From Collinsella aerofaciens (GTDB taxonomy: Bacteria; Actinomycetota; Coriobacteriia; Coriobacteriales; Coriobacteriaceae), in assembly GCF_901212495.1 (NCBI RefSeq), contig NZ_CAAKNY010000087.1, positions 3-22,557 on the forward strand: a stretch of 22,555 nt of DNA. The letters are read 5' to 3'. The translations under genes and the position numbers were made by a program. Positions within the stretch are counted from its first letter, which is position 1. Each line of letters starts with the position of its first letter. The notes beneath the pieces were generated by a model. The model did not search any database and was not told the origin of the DNA. It saw only the letters and a program-made list of their open reading frames with translations. This document shows, in pieces, positions 1-6,823 of this stretch.

Positions 1-38
1 CAGCAGGCTGACTCCCTGACGGCCCACCAAAGTATGCT

Positions 39-69
39 AAAGCGACTGGTTTTGGCTGGGCGCTTTTTT
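39..69 (+). terminator. Possible weak terminator at the window edge
   Basis: AAAGCG (39-44) can pair with CGCTTT (61-66), and the right arm runs into a T6 tract (64-69). The 16-nt loop is large and has little internal pairing, so this is tentative. If real, it would end a plus-strand transcript that begins before the window. Confidence 0.25.
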
Positions 70-130
70 GTTAACCTCGCATGGGGTCGAACCCGTCGGG
101 GCGCGGAGCTGAGAGATCTGCACTGTGAGT

Positions 131-180
131 CCCTTAGGGAAAACACGGCTAAAGCTCCGTAAGCGTGTTCTCCCTAAGGG
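131..180. repeat. Long inverted repeat (17-bp stem) downstream of the FAD oxidoreductase
   Basis: Arms 131-147 and 164-180 are complementary at 16 of 17 positions (only A141/C170 fails), around a 16-nt loop. Neither side has a T-tract, so it is not a classical intrinsic terminator. It sits 65 bp beyond the stop codon of the minus-strand FAD gene. It could be a REP-like element, an mRNA 3'-end stabiliser or the remains of a small mobile element. The rest of 1-244 holds no gene I can support. Confidence 0.6.
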
Positions 181-244
181 AATCCTGCTTTCGGGGCTCG
201 ATGTATGTTGAGAAGTTGTGATCAAACTCAAAATGAGAATCGAT

Positions 245-1771
245 TTAGTCTGCGCGATAGTGCGAACCTAAGCTTTCAGTCCGCTTGCGCATGGCTTTTG
301 CCATCTCCGTTGCCAGCTGAATCTGCGACTGTAGGCGGGCGAGGGCTGCGATCTCGCTGTCATTGGCATGCGGCTTGCTCAGTGCCATGGCATTGTCTTG
401 CAGGCTTTCAAGCCCCTGCAGCGCCTTGGATAGACCCGTCTCGGTGCGGTTGATCATGCAATAGGTGCTCATCGTGTGCTTAAGGCTGTGTGTCAGGCGT
501 TCGGCATCTGTTGTGGCAATGCCGAACCGGGGGAGGGCGATAGCCGCCTTCGGGGCCACTTCAGGTGCATTCTGTGCTGCTTGGGCTGCCGATGCGCCTG
601 CGATGCGTCCAAACACGATGCCGTTGGCGCTCGACAGACCGCCGATGCGGTCGGCGCCGTGCATGCCGCCTGTAGCCTCGCCGCAGGCATAGAGACCCGC
701 AACGCCGGTCGCAGCTGTCTTATCAATCTTGATACCGCCATTAGCGGCGTGGGCATACATCGCCACGCGCATCTCATCGGTCGGCGCGATGGCGTGCTCG
801 TCTTGCAGCCAGGTAGCAAAGGTCTGCACAAACTCTGGGACTTCCTCGCGGGGGAAGTCGTAGTGGAGTGCCAGGCCTTCGGGACCTGCCTGATCGATGA
901 CGAGATCGATAGCGCGGGAGGCCAAGCGTGACGTGAAGGGACCATATCCAGAGCGCTGCTCGAGCAGATCCTTGAGTTTATCGTCGGCGATATCGACCGG
1001 CTGGTCTACATGTACGTAACGCCAGGTTTTCTCGTTGAAGACCAGGTTGCGCTTGGGCTCGATGAAGCCGGGCATCATCTGCATAAACTCTATATTAGTA
1101 AGGGACGCACCGTGCGCCAGCGCGATGGCCTGCGAGGAGCTGAGCACATCAGCCGACGTGAGGCTGCGCTCGAACAGGCCGCCTGTGCCACCGGCTGCGA
1201 TGATCGTGGCCTTGGCAGCAAAGGGCACGATTCGATCTTCGGTGAGGTCGTAGAGCACTGTTCCGGTGATTCTGCCGTTCGCGTCCTCAACAAGGTCGAT
1301 AAGCTCATGGCGGGGGAGCAGGCGAATGCCGAGGGACTCGATCTGGGTTGTCAGAGCGTCCTCAAGGGGCTTGCGGGTGAGGCCGCGCCACATGCGCGTC
1401 TTGTGGTCAAAGCAGGGTATAAACTGCTTTTGCTGAGCGCTCTCAGCGCTTTGCGGACGCTGGAGCTCAACGCCCAGGTCTTGCTCGAGCCATTCAATTG
1501 TCTGGGGAATGCCGTGCACAAACGTCTGGACGAGCTCGGGGTCGGCAACGCCGCCGCCGACGGCCTGGATGGTGTCGGTGAGGTCCTGCTCGTCGGCCGT
1601 GTCTGTGGGTCCGATAAGCCCCAAGCCCCAGGTTCCGGGGAAGAAGCTCGATCCACTCATAGTCTTGCCGGCGCTTGCCACAGTGACGGTTGCGCCCGCG
1701 CGTGCTGCTTCGATGGCGGCGCAAAGGCCCGCAATGCCAGATCCAATTACCAGTACATCAGTCGATTCCAT
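245..1771 (-). CDS. FAD-dependent oxidoreductase, fumarate reductase / L-aspartate oxidase flavoprotein superfamily
   Basis: 508 aa. The N-terminus has the dinucleotide-binding motif VLVIGSGIAGLCAA (residues 7-20). A second FAD signature near the C-terminus, ACGEATGGMHGADRIGGLSS (362-381), is typical of SdhA/FrdA/NadB flavoproteins. HAANGGI (341-347) matches the family H-x-x-x-GG segment, and R282 and R375 fall where NadB/FrdA have substrate arginines. The His of the usual QFHP motif is replaced (MQMMP, 230-234), so the substrate is probably not plain succinate, fumarate or aspartate. There is no signal peptide, haem motif or partner subunit nearby, so it is a soluble cytoplasmic enzyme. The start at 1771 was chosen because GAAAGGA lies 6 nt upstream and the Rossmann motif follows directly; an upstream in-frame start at 1828 lacks this. 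The family call is firm; the substrate is unknown. Confidence 0.85.
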   Translation of the reverse strand: MESTDVLVIGSGIAGLCAAIEAARAGATVTVASAGKTMSGSSFFPGTWGLGLIGPTDTADEQDLTDTIQAVGGGVADPELVQTFVHGIPQTIEWLEQDLGVELQRPQSAESAQQKQFIPCFDHKTRMWRGLTRKPLEDALTTQIESLGIRLLPRHELIDLVEDANGRITGTVLYDLTEDRIVPFAAKATIIAAGGTGGLFERSLTSADVLSSSQAIALAHGASLTNIEFMQMMPGFIEPKRNLVFNEKTWRYVHVDQPVDIADDKLKDLLEQRSGYGPFTSRLASRAIDLVIDQAGPEGLALHYDFPREEVPEFVQTFATWLQDEHAIAPTDEMRVAMYAHAANGGIKIDKTAATGVAGLYACGEATGGMHGADRIGGLSSANGIVFGRIAGASAAQAAQNAPEVAPKAAIALPRFGIATTDAERLTHSLKHTMSTYCMINRTETGLSKALQGLESLQDNAMALSKPHANDSEIAALARLQSQIQLATEMAKAMRKRTESLGSHYRAD

Positions 1772-1809
1772 CGGATTCCTTTCTCGTCCGGCGCATTGTC
1801 GCATGGGTG

Positions 1810-1878
1810 ATCGGTAATGGGGCCGCAAAGACTCGGCAAATCGGTAAAGGGCACATATGGCAGGTGGGCGTTACCGAT
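1810..1878. promoter_or_regulatory. Three copies of ATCGGTAA upstream of the FAD gene
   Basis: ATCGGTAA occurs at 1810-1817 and 1840-1847 (direct, 30 bp apart) and inverted as TTACCGAT at 1871-1878. All three lie 39-107 bp upstream of the FAD gene start, where a regulator would act. No clear -35/-10 pair was found. The identity of any binding protein is unknown. Confidence 0.4.
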
Positions 1879-1896
1879 ACTTTGATGCCGTTAAGA

Positions 1897-1963
1897 AGTT
1901 GCGGTGGAATAGTTCCTGTTTGGAAGGATGGGGCGGCTGTTTAGGAACTATTTCACCGCAACT
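1897..1963. repeat. Long hairpin-forming inverted repeat (21-bp stem)
   Basis: Arms 1897-1917 and 1943-1963 are complementary except at one position that can form a G-U pair. The loop is 25 nt (1918-1942). The element lies between the terminator of the GGGtGRT operon and the regulatory region of the FAD gene. There is no T-tract, so a terminator is unlikely. It may be a REP/MITE-type repeat or a structured RNA. Confidence 0.7.
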
Positions 1964-1974
1964 GAGGGAGGGAT

Positions 1975-2008
1975 AAAAAAGAGCCGCTACCCGGGTGGAT
2001 AGCGGCTC
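1975..2008 (-). terminator. Rho-independent terminator of the NifU-like/GGGtGRT operon
   Basis: GAGCCGCTA (1981-1989) pairs perfectly over 9 bp with TAGCGGCTC (2000-2008) around a 10-nt loop. On the minus strand the hairpin is followed by a T6 run (complement of 1975-1980). It lies 36 bp beyond the stop codon of the GGGtGRT gene. Confidence 0.9.
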
Positions 2009-2043
2009 CTAAGCTCAACTATATGAGCATCGCGCGGACGCGA

Positions 2044-3048
2044 TTAGGCCTTGAGGGCCTCCTCGACGGCGACAGCGCAGGCGACGGTGGCACCGACCAT
2101 GGGGTTGTTACCCATGCCGATGAGACCCATCATGTCGACGTGCGCAGGCACGGAGGAGGAACCGGCGAACTGGGCGTCGGAGTGCATACGGCCCATGGTG
2201 TCGGTCATGCCGTAAGAGGCAGGGCCGGCGCCCATGTTGTCCGGGTGCAGAGTACGGCCAGTGCCGCCGCCAGAAGCGACGGAGAAGTACTTCTTGCCAG
2301 CCTCGAGGCGCTCCTTCTTGTAGGTGCCAGCGACGGGGTGCTGGAAGCGCGTGGGGTTGGTGGAGTTACCGGTGATCGAGATGTCGACGTTCTCGTGCCA
2401 CATGATGGCAACGCCCTCGCGGACGTCGTCGGCGCCGTAGCAGTTGACGGCGGCGCGGGGACCATCGGAGTAGGGGATGGTCTCGACGACCTTGAGCTCG
2501 CTCGTGAAGTAATCGAACTGGGTCTTCACGTAGGTGAAGCCGTTGATGCGGGCGATGATCTGAGCAGCGTCCTTGCCCAGACCGTTGAGGATAACGCGCA
2601 GCGGCTTCTTGCGAGCCTTGTTGGCGTTCAGAGCCAGGCCGATAGCGCCCTCAGCGGCAGCGAAGGACTCGTGGCCAGCCAGGAAGGCGAAGCACTCGGT
2701 GTCGTCGGAGAGCAGCATAGCGCCCAGGTTGCCGTGGCCCAGACCGACCTTGCGGTCCTCGGCGACGGAGCCCGGAACGGTGAAGGCCTGGATGCCCTCG
2801 CCGATGATGGCGGCAGCCTCAGAAGCGGTCTTGGCGCCACGCTTGACAGCGAGAGCGCAGCCGAGGGTGTAGGCCCACTCGGCGTTCTGGAAGGCGATGG
2901 ACTGGGTGTTGTTGACGATCTCACGCGGGTTGAAGCCCTTGTCGGTGCAGATCTGCAGAGCTTCCTCGAGGGAGGCGATGCCGTTGTCGGCGAGGCACTT
3001 GGTGATCTTGTCAGCGCGGCGCTCGTAACCTTCGAACGTAACAGTCAT
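2044..3048 (-). CDS. GGGtGRT protein
   Basis: 334 aa. It carries the family-naming motif GGGTGRT at residues 260-266. Another glycine-rich segment is VGLGHGNLGAMLLSDDTECF (101-120), followed by a conserved-looking FLAGHESFAAAEGA. The family is known in anaerobic bacteria and archaea and is usually encoded beside a NifU-like Fe-S scaffold, as here; its biochemical role is not established. There are no signal peptide or membrane segments, so it is cytoplasmic. The start at 3048 has a strong Shine-Dalgarno sequence, GGGAGGG. The gene lies 18 bp after the scaffold gene in one operon and is followed by a strong terminator. C-terminal glycines (MGLIGMGNNPMVGA, 306-319) suggest a nucleotide- or cofactor-binding role, but that is inference. 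Confidence 0.9.
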   Translation of the reverse strand: MTVTFEGYERRADKITKCLADNGIASLEEALQICTDKGFNPREIVNNTQSIAFQNAEWAYTLGCALAVKRGAKTASEAAAIIGEGIQAFTVPGSVAEDRKVGLGHGNLGAMLLSDDTECFAFLAGHESFAAAEGAIGLALNANKARKKPLRVILNGLGKDAAQIIARINGFTYVKTQFDYFTSELKVVETIPYSDGPRAAVNCYGADDVREGVAIMWHENVDISITGNSTNPTRFQHPVAGTYKKERLEAGKKYFSVASGGGTGRTLHPDNMGAGPASYGMTDTMGRMHSDAQFAGSSSVPAHVDMMGLIGMGNNPMVGATVACAVAVEEALKA

Positions 3049-3066
3049 AGTTATTTCCCTCCCTTT

Positions 3067-3801
3067 CTACTCGTGAACCGGGAACACGCTGGCGACGGAG
3101 TGAGTCTCCTCGTCGGTGCGCGGGTCGATGTACTTGGCAGCGTTGTCCCACTGACCATAGTGGCCCATAGCGCCAGCGATGGCCTCCTCGGGGGTCTTGC
3201 CGGCCTTGACGGCGTCGGTGAACTTACCGAGGTTCAGGAACTCGAACGCGATGATCTCGTTCTTGTCGTTGAGAGCCATGCGGGTGACGTAGCCCTGAGC
3301 GAGCTCGAGGTAACGAGCGCCCTTGGCCTTGGTGCCGAACATGGTGCCTACCTGAGAGCGAAGGCCCTTGCCGAGGTCGTCGAGGGAGGCGCCCACGGGC
3401 AGGCCGCCCTCGGAGAACGCGGTCTGGCTGCGGCCGTAAACGATCTGCAGGAAGATCTCGCGCATAGCAACGTTGATGGCGTCGCAGACGAGGTCGGTGT
3501 TGAGGGCCTCGAGGATGGTCTTACCGGGAAGGATCTCGGAAGCCATGGCGGCAGAGTGGGTCATGCCCGAGCAGCCGATGGTCTCAACGAGGGCCTCCTC
3601 GATGATGCCGTCCTTGACGTTCAGCGTGAGCTTGCAGGCGCCCTGCTGAGGTGCGCACCAACCCACACCGTGCGTAAGACCGGAGATGTCGGAAATCTCC
3701 TTAGCCTGGACCCACTTGCCCTCCTCGGGGATGGGTGCGGGGCCGTGGTATGCACCCTTGGCAACGGGGCACATGTTCTCCACTTCCTGTGAGTACTGCA
3801 T
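3067..3801 (-). CDS. NifU-like iron-sulfur cluster assembly scaffold protein paired with GGGtGRT
   Basis: 244 aa. The region around residues 45-115 resembles the NifU/IscU scaffold fold: GWCAPQQGAC (C49, C56), then ETIGCSGMTHSAAMASEIL (C77), then TDLVCDAI (C106). This gives the three scaffold-type cysteines plus an extra one; a further Cys-Pro (C11-P12) lies near the N-terminus. At 244 aa it is longer than SufU (about 145 aa), with a C-terminal extension ending in a TDEETHSV segment. The start at 3801 was chosen for the GAGAGGAGAGGC Shine-Dalgarno directly upstream; the open frame reaches 4152, but its first 117 residues look non-coding. It forms an operon with the GGGtGRT gene (18-bp gap). 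It is distinct from the sufU gene of the same window. A role in Fe-S assembly or delivery is inferred from the fold. Confidence 0.85.
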   Translation of the reverse strand: MQYSQEVENMCPVAKGAYHGPAPIPEEGKWVQAKEISDISGLTHGVGWCAPQQGACKLTLNVKDGIIEEALVETIGCSGMTHSAAMASEILPGKTILEALNTDLVCDAINVAMREIFLQIVYGRSQTAFSEGGLPVGASLDDLGKGLRSQVGTMFGTKAKGARYLELAQGYVTRMALNDKNEIIAFEFLNLGKFTDAVKAGKTPEEAIAGAMGHYGQWDNAAKYIDPRTDEETHSVASVFPVHE

Positions 3802-4204
3802 GCCTCTCCTCTCTATCGTGTTGGCGTCCCGTCTGGGGGTCGTGGCTGGCGATTGCCGGGCGACCCTTCGAAAGGGACATGACATGCAGCCCTTATAATA
3901 CCGCGAAATGCACGGAATATTCGGCGAACGGCTCAGTTTTCGCAGCGAGAAGTCCGGAAGTCTTAATTGAAACGGTTTAACTCTATGTTCTGTGGTCGCG
4001 AACTTCCATAGAGGGGGTCTATCTTGGGCAAGCTTTTGGTCAGCCCTTGCAAGCGTTGCGGGGGTTGACCTGTTGCAGCGGTGCCGTTCGCCGCCTGTTG
4101 ACTGCCTTTGGCCGCGCGAGTGTATTGTTTTGCGTGAATATTTTGATGGCACGCTTCAATCGTGCTGTATTGGATGGCAAGCAGATCCCGGCGAAGGGAG
4201 CGCC
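3802..4204. other. 403-bp divergent intergenic region
   Basis: This gap separates the start of the NifU-like gene (minus) from the transposase-like gene (plus). Near the minus-strand gene there is an AT-rich box, TATAAT at 3894-3899 (TATTAT as read on the minus strand, 3895-3900), that could act as a -10 in either direction, without a convincing -35. The short repeat CCCTT/AAGGG (3864-3868 and 3872-3876) is weak. The plus-strand promoter is listed separately. I see no further gene. Confidence 0.5.
4098..4126 (+). promoter_or_regulatory. Candidate promoter of the transposase-like gene
   Basis: TTGACT (4098-4103) is followed after 17 bp by TGTATT (4121-4126), a near-consensus vegetative promoter. 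It lies 79-107 bp upstream of the chosen start codon at 4205. Confidence 0.5.
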
Positions 4205-5005
4205 ATGCAGCGCGTTTGGAGAACGGTTACCGGCTTTTACTATGTCTGTGCCCGCGGTACGGACAAGCAGCTGATCTTTGAGACCGATGACGACCGCTGG
4301 GAGTTTTTGGAACTGATGCGCGACTGCTGCCGCGATGCTGGTGTGACGGTCGTGGCGTGGTGTCTCATGGGCGGCCACGTGGATCTGGTGCTTTTGGATT
4401 ATGAGGACGAAATGAGCGCGGCGATGCAGCGGCTGCTGTTGACGTATGCTCGTCGGTTCAATAAACGCACGGGGCGCACGGGCCATCTGTTCCAGAACCG
4501 TTTTGACCGGCGCTCGCTCGATACCGACTGGCAGGTGATGGAGGCTATTCGCTCCGTACACGCCGATCCGCAGGAGGCGGGCATGAGCCTCATCGAGCGT
4601 TATCCGTGGAGCAGCTTTGCCGAGTATCTACGGGCCTATGACAACGATATGACGAGGGGATTTTCCGATCCTTCTTGCGTGCTTGAGCTTTTTGGTTCTG
4701 CCGAGGGCTTTATTGCCTGTTCGCTTTCGACGCCCGACGGCGGCGAGCCAGGGATGCCCGATCTGAAAGAAACGGAGTGGGAGCGACACGCCTTTGCCGA
4801 AAAGTTGGCGAAGGGGCTCGGGGTTCCGCTCAATGAGCTCAAGACCGTTGCATCCTCGCGGCGAGACGGGATCATTTTCGCTCTGTATGATGGCGGCTAC
4901 ACGGTGCGCGAGATAGAACGGTACACGGGAATCAGCAAGAGCACCGTCTCTCGTATTGTGCGCGCTTATGCGCGGATGAAGGCTCAGGCTGAGGGTTCGG
5001 AATAG
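4205..5005 (+). CDS. REP-associated tyrosine transposase-like protein, catalytic residues apparently lost, with C-terminal helix-turn-helix
   Basis: 266 aa. The N-terminal half follows the Y1/RAYT pattern: RGTDKQLIFETDDDRWEFLELM (18-39), AWCLMGGHVDLVLL (51-64), the family segment GHLFQNRF (93-100) and RSVHADPQEAG (116-126). In active members the third block is NHVHL (HUH histidines) and the last is a Y-I-x-x-NP-x-x-AG block that holds the nucleophilic Tyr. Here the second HUH His is Asp60 and the Tyr position is Ser117, so strand transfer is doubtful. Residues 208-255 form an extra domain ending in a helix-turn-helix, YTVREIERYTGISKSTVSR (232-250). The start at 4205 has GAAGGGAG just upstream; the open frame extends back to 3992 but the added residues do not match the family. 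It may be a domesticated DNA-binding protein. Confidence 0.8.
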   Translation: MQRVWRTVTGFYYVCARGTDKQLIFETDDDRWEFLELMRDCCRDAGVTVVAWCLMGGHVDLVLLDYEDEMSAAMQRLLLTYARRFNKRTGRTGHLFQNRFDRRSLDTDWQVMEAIRSVHADPQEAGMSLIERYPWSSFAEYLRAYDNDMTRGFSDPSCVLELFGSAEGFIACSLSTPDGGEPGMPDLKETEWERHAFAEKLAKGLGVPLNELKTVASSRRDGIIFALYDGGYTVREIERYTGISKSTVSRIVRAYARMKAQAEGSE

Positions 5006-5041
5006 AAAATGGCCGAACCGCTCTTGTCAAACGATTCGGCC
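5005..5041 (-). terminator. Terminator of the suf operon
   Basis: GGCCGAACCG (5011-5020) pairs with CGATTCGGCC (5032-5041), nine of ten positions, around an 11-nt loop. Read on the minus strand it is followed by ATTTTCTATT, a usable U-rich tail. It lies 30 bp beyond the sufU stop. It may also help end the convergent transposase-like gene, whose stop is at 5005. Confidence 0.75.
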
Positions 5042-5059
5042 AACAAAATTCTTTAGATT

Positions 5060-5090
5060 TGGGACAAATACTACTGATTATTTCGTCCCT
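5060..5090 (+). repeat. 31-bp palindromic element, copy A, overlapping the 3' end of sufU
   Basis: It begins TGGGACAA and ends TTCGTCCCT, total 31 bp. It matches copy C (10595-10625) at 24 of 31 positions in the same orientation and with the same length. It overlaps the last codons of sufU on the other strand. Confidence 0.7.
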
Positions 5091-5505
5091 CGAGCATGCC
5101 GTCGAGGGTGCGCCAGGCGAGCTCGGCGCACTTGACGCGGGCAGGCATGTGCGAGATGTCCTGGAGCTGGGCGGCCTCGTCCAAGTCTTCCAGGTCTGCC
5201 TCGGAGAGCTGCTCGCCGCGGATCATGGCGAGGAAGAGCCCTGCCAAGCGACGCGCTTCCTCGACCGTCTCGCCGGTGATGAGGTCGGCCATGATGTCGG
5301 CGCTGGCCTGGCTGATGGCGCAGCCGTGGCCGGTAAACGAGGCCTCCTCGACAACGCCGTTCCCGACGCGTAGCTGCAAGGTGAGCTCGTCGCCGCAGCT
5401 GGGGTTGATACCTTCGTGCTCAAGCGTGGGAGCGTCCATCTCGTACTTATAGTCGGGGTGCGAGTTGTGCTCCATAAACGTGGTGGAGGTGTACAGATTA
5501 CCCAT
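5071..5505 (-). CDS. sufU: SufU, Fe-S scaffold / zinc-dependent sulfurtransferase
   Basis: 144 aa, the usual SufU length. The scaffold residues are all present: C37-G-D39, C62 (GHGCAIS) and C126 (RVKCAELAW). These correspond to the SufU zinc ligands and the sulfur-accepting cysteine. In Gram-positive SUF systems SufU takes sulfur from the SufS persulfide and passes it to SufBCD. Its start overlaps the sufS stop by 8 nt, so translational coupling is likely, and it is the last gene of the operon. The final codons (EGRNNQ and the stop) are read from the palindromic repeat at 5060-5090, so the element supplied or replaced the natural C-terminus. The terminator follows at 5011-5041. The assignment is secure. 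Confidence 0.95.
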   Translation of the reverse strand: MGNLYTSTTFMEHNSHPDYKYEMDAPTLEHEGINPSCGDELTLQLRVGNGVVEEASFTGHGCAISQASADIMADLITGETVEEARRLAGLFLAMIRGEQLSEADLEDLDEAAQLQDISHMPARVKCAELAWRTLDGMLEGRNNQ

Positions 5506-6823
5506 TGAACGTGCTCCAAACGTGATGCAGGCCGGCGATGAACTTATCGATGTCGGCCTTGTTGTTGTAGAAGGCCACGCTGGCGCGGCAGCAGGCGAGG
5601 TTCTCGACGCCCAGCCAGGTGAGCAGCGGCTGTGCGCAGTGGTGGCCGGCGCGGATGCAGACGCCGTCCATGTCCATGATGCTCGCGACGTCGTGCGGGT
5701 GGATGCCCTTGACGTTAAAGCTCACGACCCCGTGGTGGTTATCCCAATAGATGGAGCCGATGATCTGGACAAAGTCGAGCTGCATGAGCTCGCCCATCAG
5801 GTAGTGGACGAGTGCCCGCTCGCGGGCCTGGATGTTCTCGTAGCCAACCGTGTTGACGAGGTAGTCGAGGGCGGCGCCTGTGGCGAAGATGCCGGCGGCG
5901 TCCTGCGTGCCGGCCTCGAACTTCTCGGGGACGGACGCCCAGACGGCGTCCTGCTCGGTGACCGAATCGATCATCTCGCCGCCGGTGAGCATGGGCGGCA
6001 TGGCGTTGAGTAGGTCCATCTTGCCCCACAGCACGCCGATGCCCATGGGGCCCATGGCCTTGTGCGCGCTAAAGGCAAAGAAGTCGGCGCCCAGATCGGC
6101 CACGTTGACCGGCATGTGCGGCAGTGACTGCGCGCCGTCGACGACCAGGTAACCGCCGTACTTGTGTACGAGCTTGCCGAGATTCTTGACCGGGTTCTCG
6201 ACGCCTAGCACGTTGGAGACCTGACCCACGGCCAGAATCTTGGTTTTGGGACCCACCTTGGACAGAACCTCCTCGGTGGTGAGCTGGCCGGTCTTGGTGG
6301 GGTAGAGGTAGACGAGCTTGGCACCGGTCTCGCGGCAGACCTGTTGCCATGGGATCAAGTTGGAGTGGTGCTCCATGATGGTGATGACGACCTCGTCGCC
6401 GGGCTCCAGCACCGTGGGCGCAAAACTCTTGGCGACCAGGTTGAGCGACTCGCTCGTGTTGCGGGTGAAGACGACTTCGTTGGCCTGGGCGGCGCCGATG
6501 AGGTCGGCAATCTGCTGACGGACCTTGGCAATGGCATCGGTGGCCTCGACGGACAGCGAGTACAGACCGCGAAGCGGGTTGGCGTTCATGCGCTGGTAGA
6601 AATCGCGCTCGGCGTCGAGCACGCAAACAGGGCGCTGCGCGGTGGCGGCGCTATCGAGGAAGGCGATCTCGGGATGCTGCTGGAACAGCGGGAACTGACA
6701 CTTGTAGGGGTTGGTCTCGATGTCCAAGGTGGGCCACCCGCGCGAAGCCTCGTCGCTGGCGTCGAGCTCCATGGGCTCGGGGGCGGTGCAGGTATCGCAT
6801 TTAACGTGCTCGGTATCGATCAT
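5498..6823 (-). CDS. sufS: SufS, group II cysteine desulfurase
   Basis: 441 aa, fold-type I PLP enzyme. The PLP lysine is K255 in FSAHKAMGPMG. The pocket includes the histidine stretch EHHSNLIPW (151-159) and the aspartate of VVDGAQS (227-233). The catalytic persulfide cysteine is C396 in RAGHHCAQP, in the short loop typical of SufS/group II enzymes. It releases sulfur from cysteine for cluster building, with SufU as the likely acceptor. There is an N-terminal extension of about 35 residues before the core, with a CxxC (KCDTC, 8-12); SufS proteins usually begin close to the core, so this extension is a lineage feature of unknown role. Its start overlaps the sufD stop by 4 nt (ATGA). Confidence 0.97.
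   Translation of the reverse strand: MIDTEHVKCDTCTAPEPMELDASDEASRGWPTLDIETNPYKCQFPLFQQHPEIAFLDSAATAQRPVCVLDAERDFYQRMNANPLRGLYSLSVEATDAIAKVRQQIADLIGAAQANEVVFTRNTSESLNLVAKSFAPTVLEPGDEVVITIMEHHSNLIPWQQVCRETGAKLVYLYPTKTGQLTTEEVLSKVGPKTKILAVGQVSNVLGVENPVKNLGKLVHKYGGYLVVDGAQSLPHMPVNVADLGADFFAFSAHKAMGPMGIGVLWGKMDLLNAMPPMLTGGEMIDSVTEQDAVWASVPEKFEAGTQDAAGIFATGAALDYLVNTVGYENIQARERALVHYLMGELMQLDFVQIIGSIYWDNHHGVVSFNVKGIHPHDVASIMDMDGVCIRAGHHCAQPLLTWLGVENLACCRASVAFYNNKADIDKFIAGLHHVWSTFNG

Noticed and set aside
75..110. tRNA T-arm-like sequence (GGGTTCGACCC on the minus strand)
   Set aside because: The flanking 5-bp stem does not pair and no anticodon or acceptor stem could be built around it.
37..231. Small minus-strand open frame of 64 codons
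   Set aside because: It runs through both arms of the 131-180 hairpin, has no ribosome-binding site I can see, and resembles no family.
2023..3792. 589-codon plus-strand open frame opposite the GGGtGRT and NifU-like genes
   Set aside because: It shadows two clear minus-strand genes and shows the same Val/Gly/Asp/Ala/Leu-biased antisense composition, with no recognisable motif.
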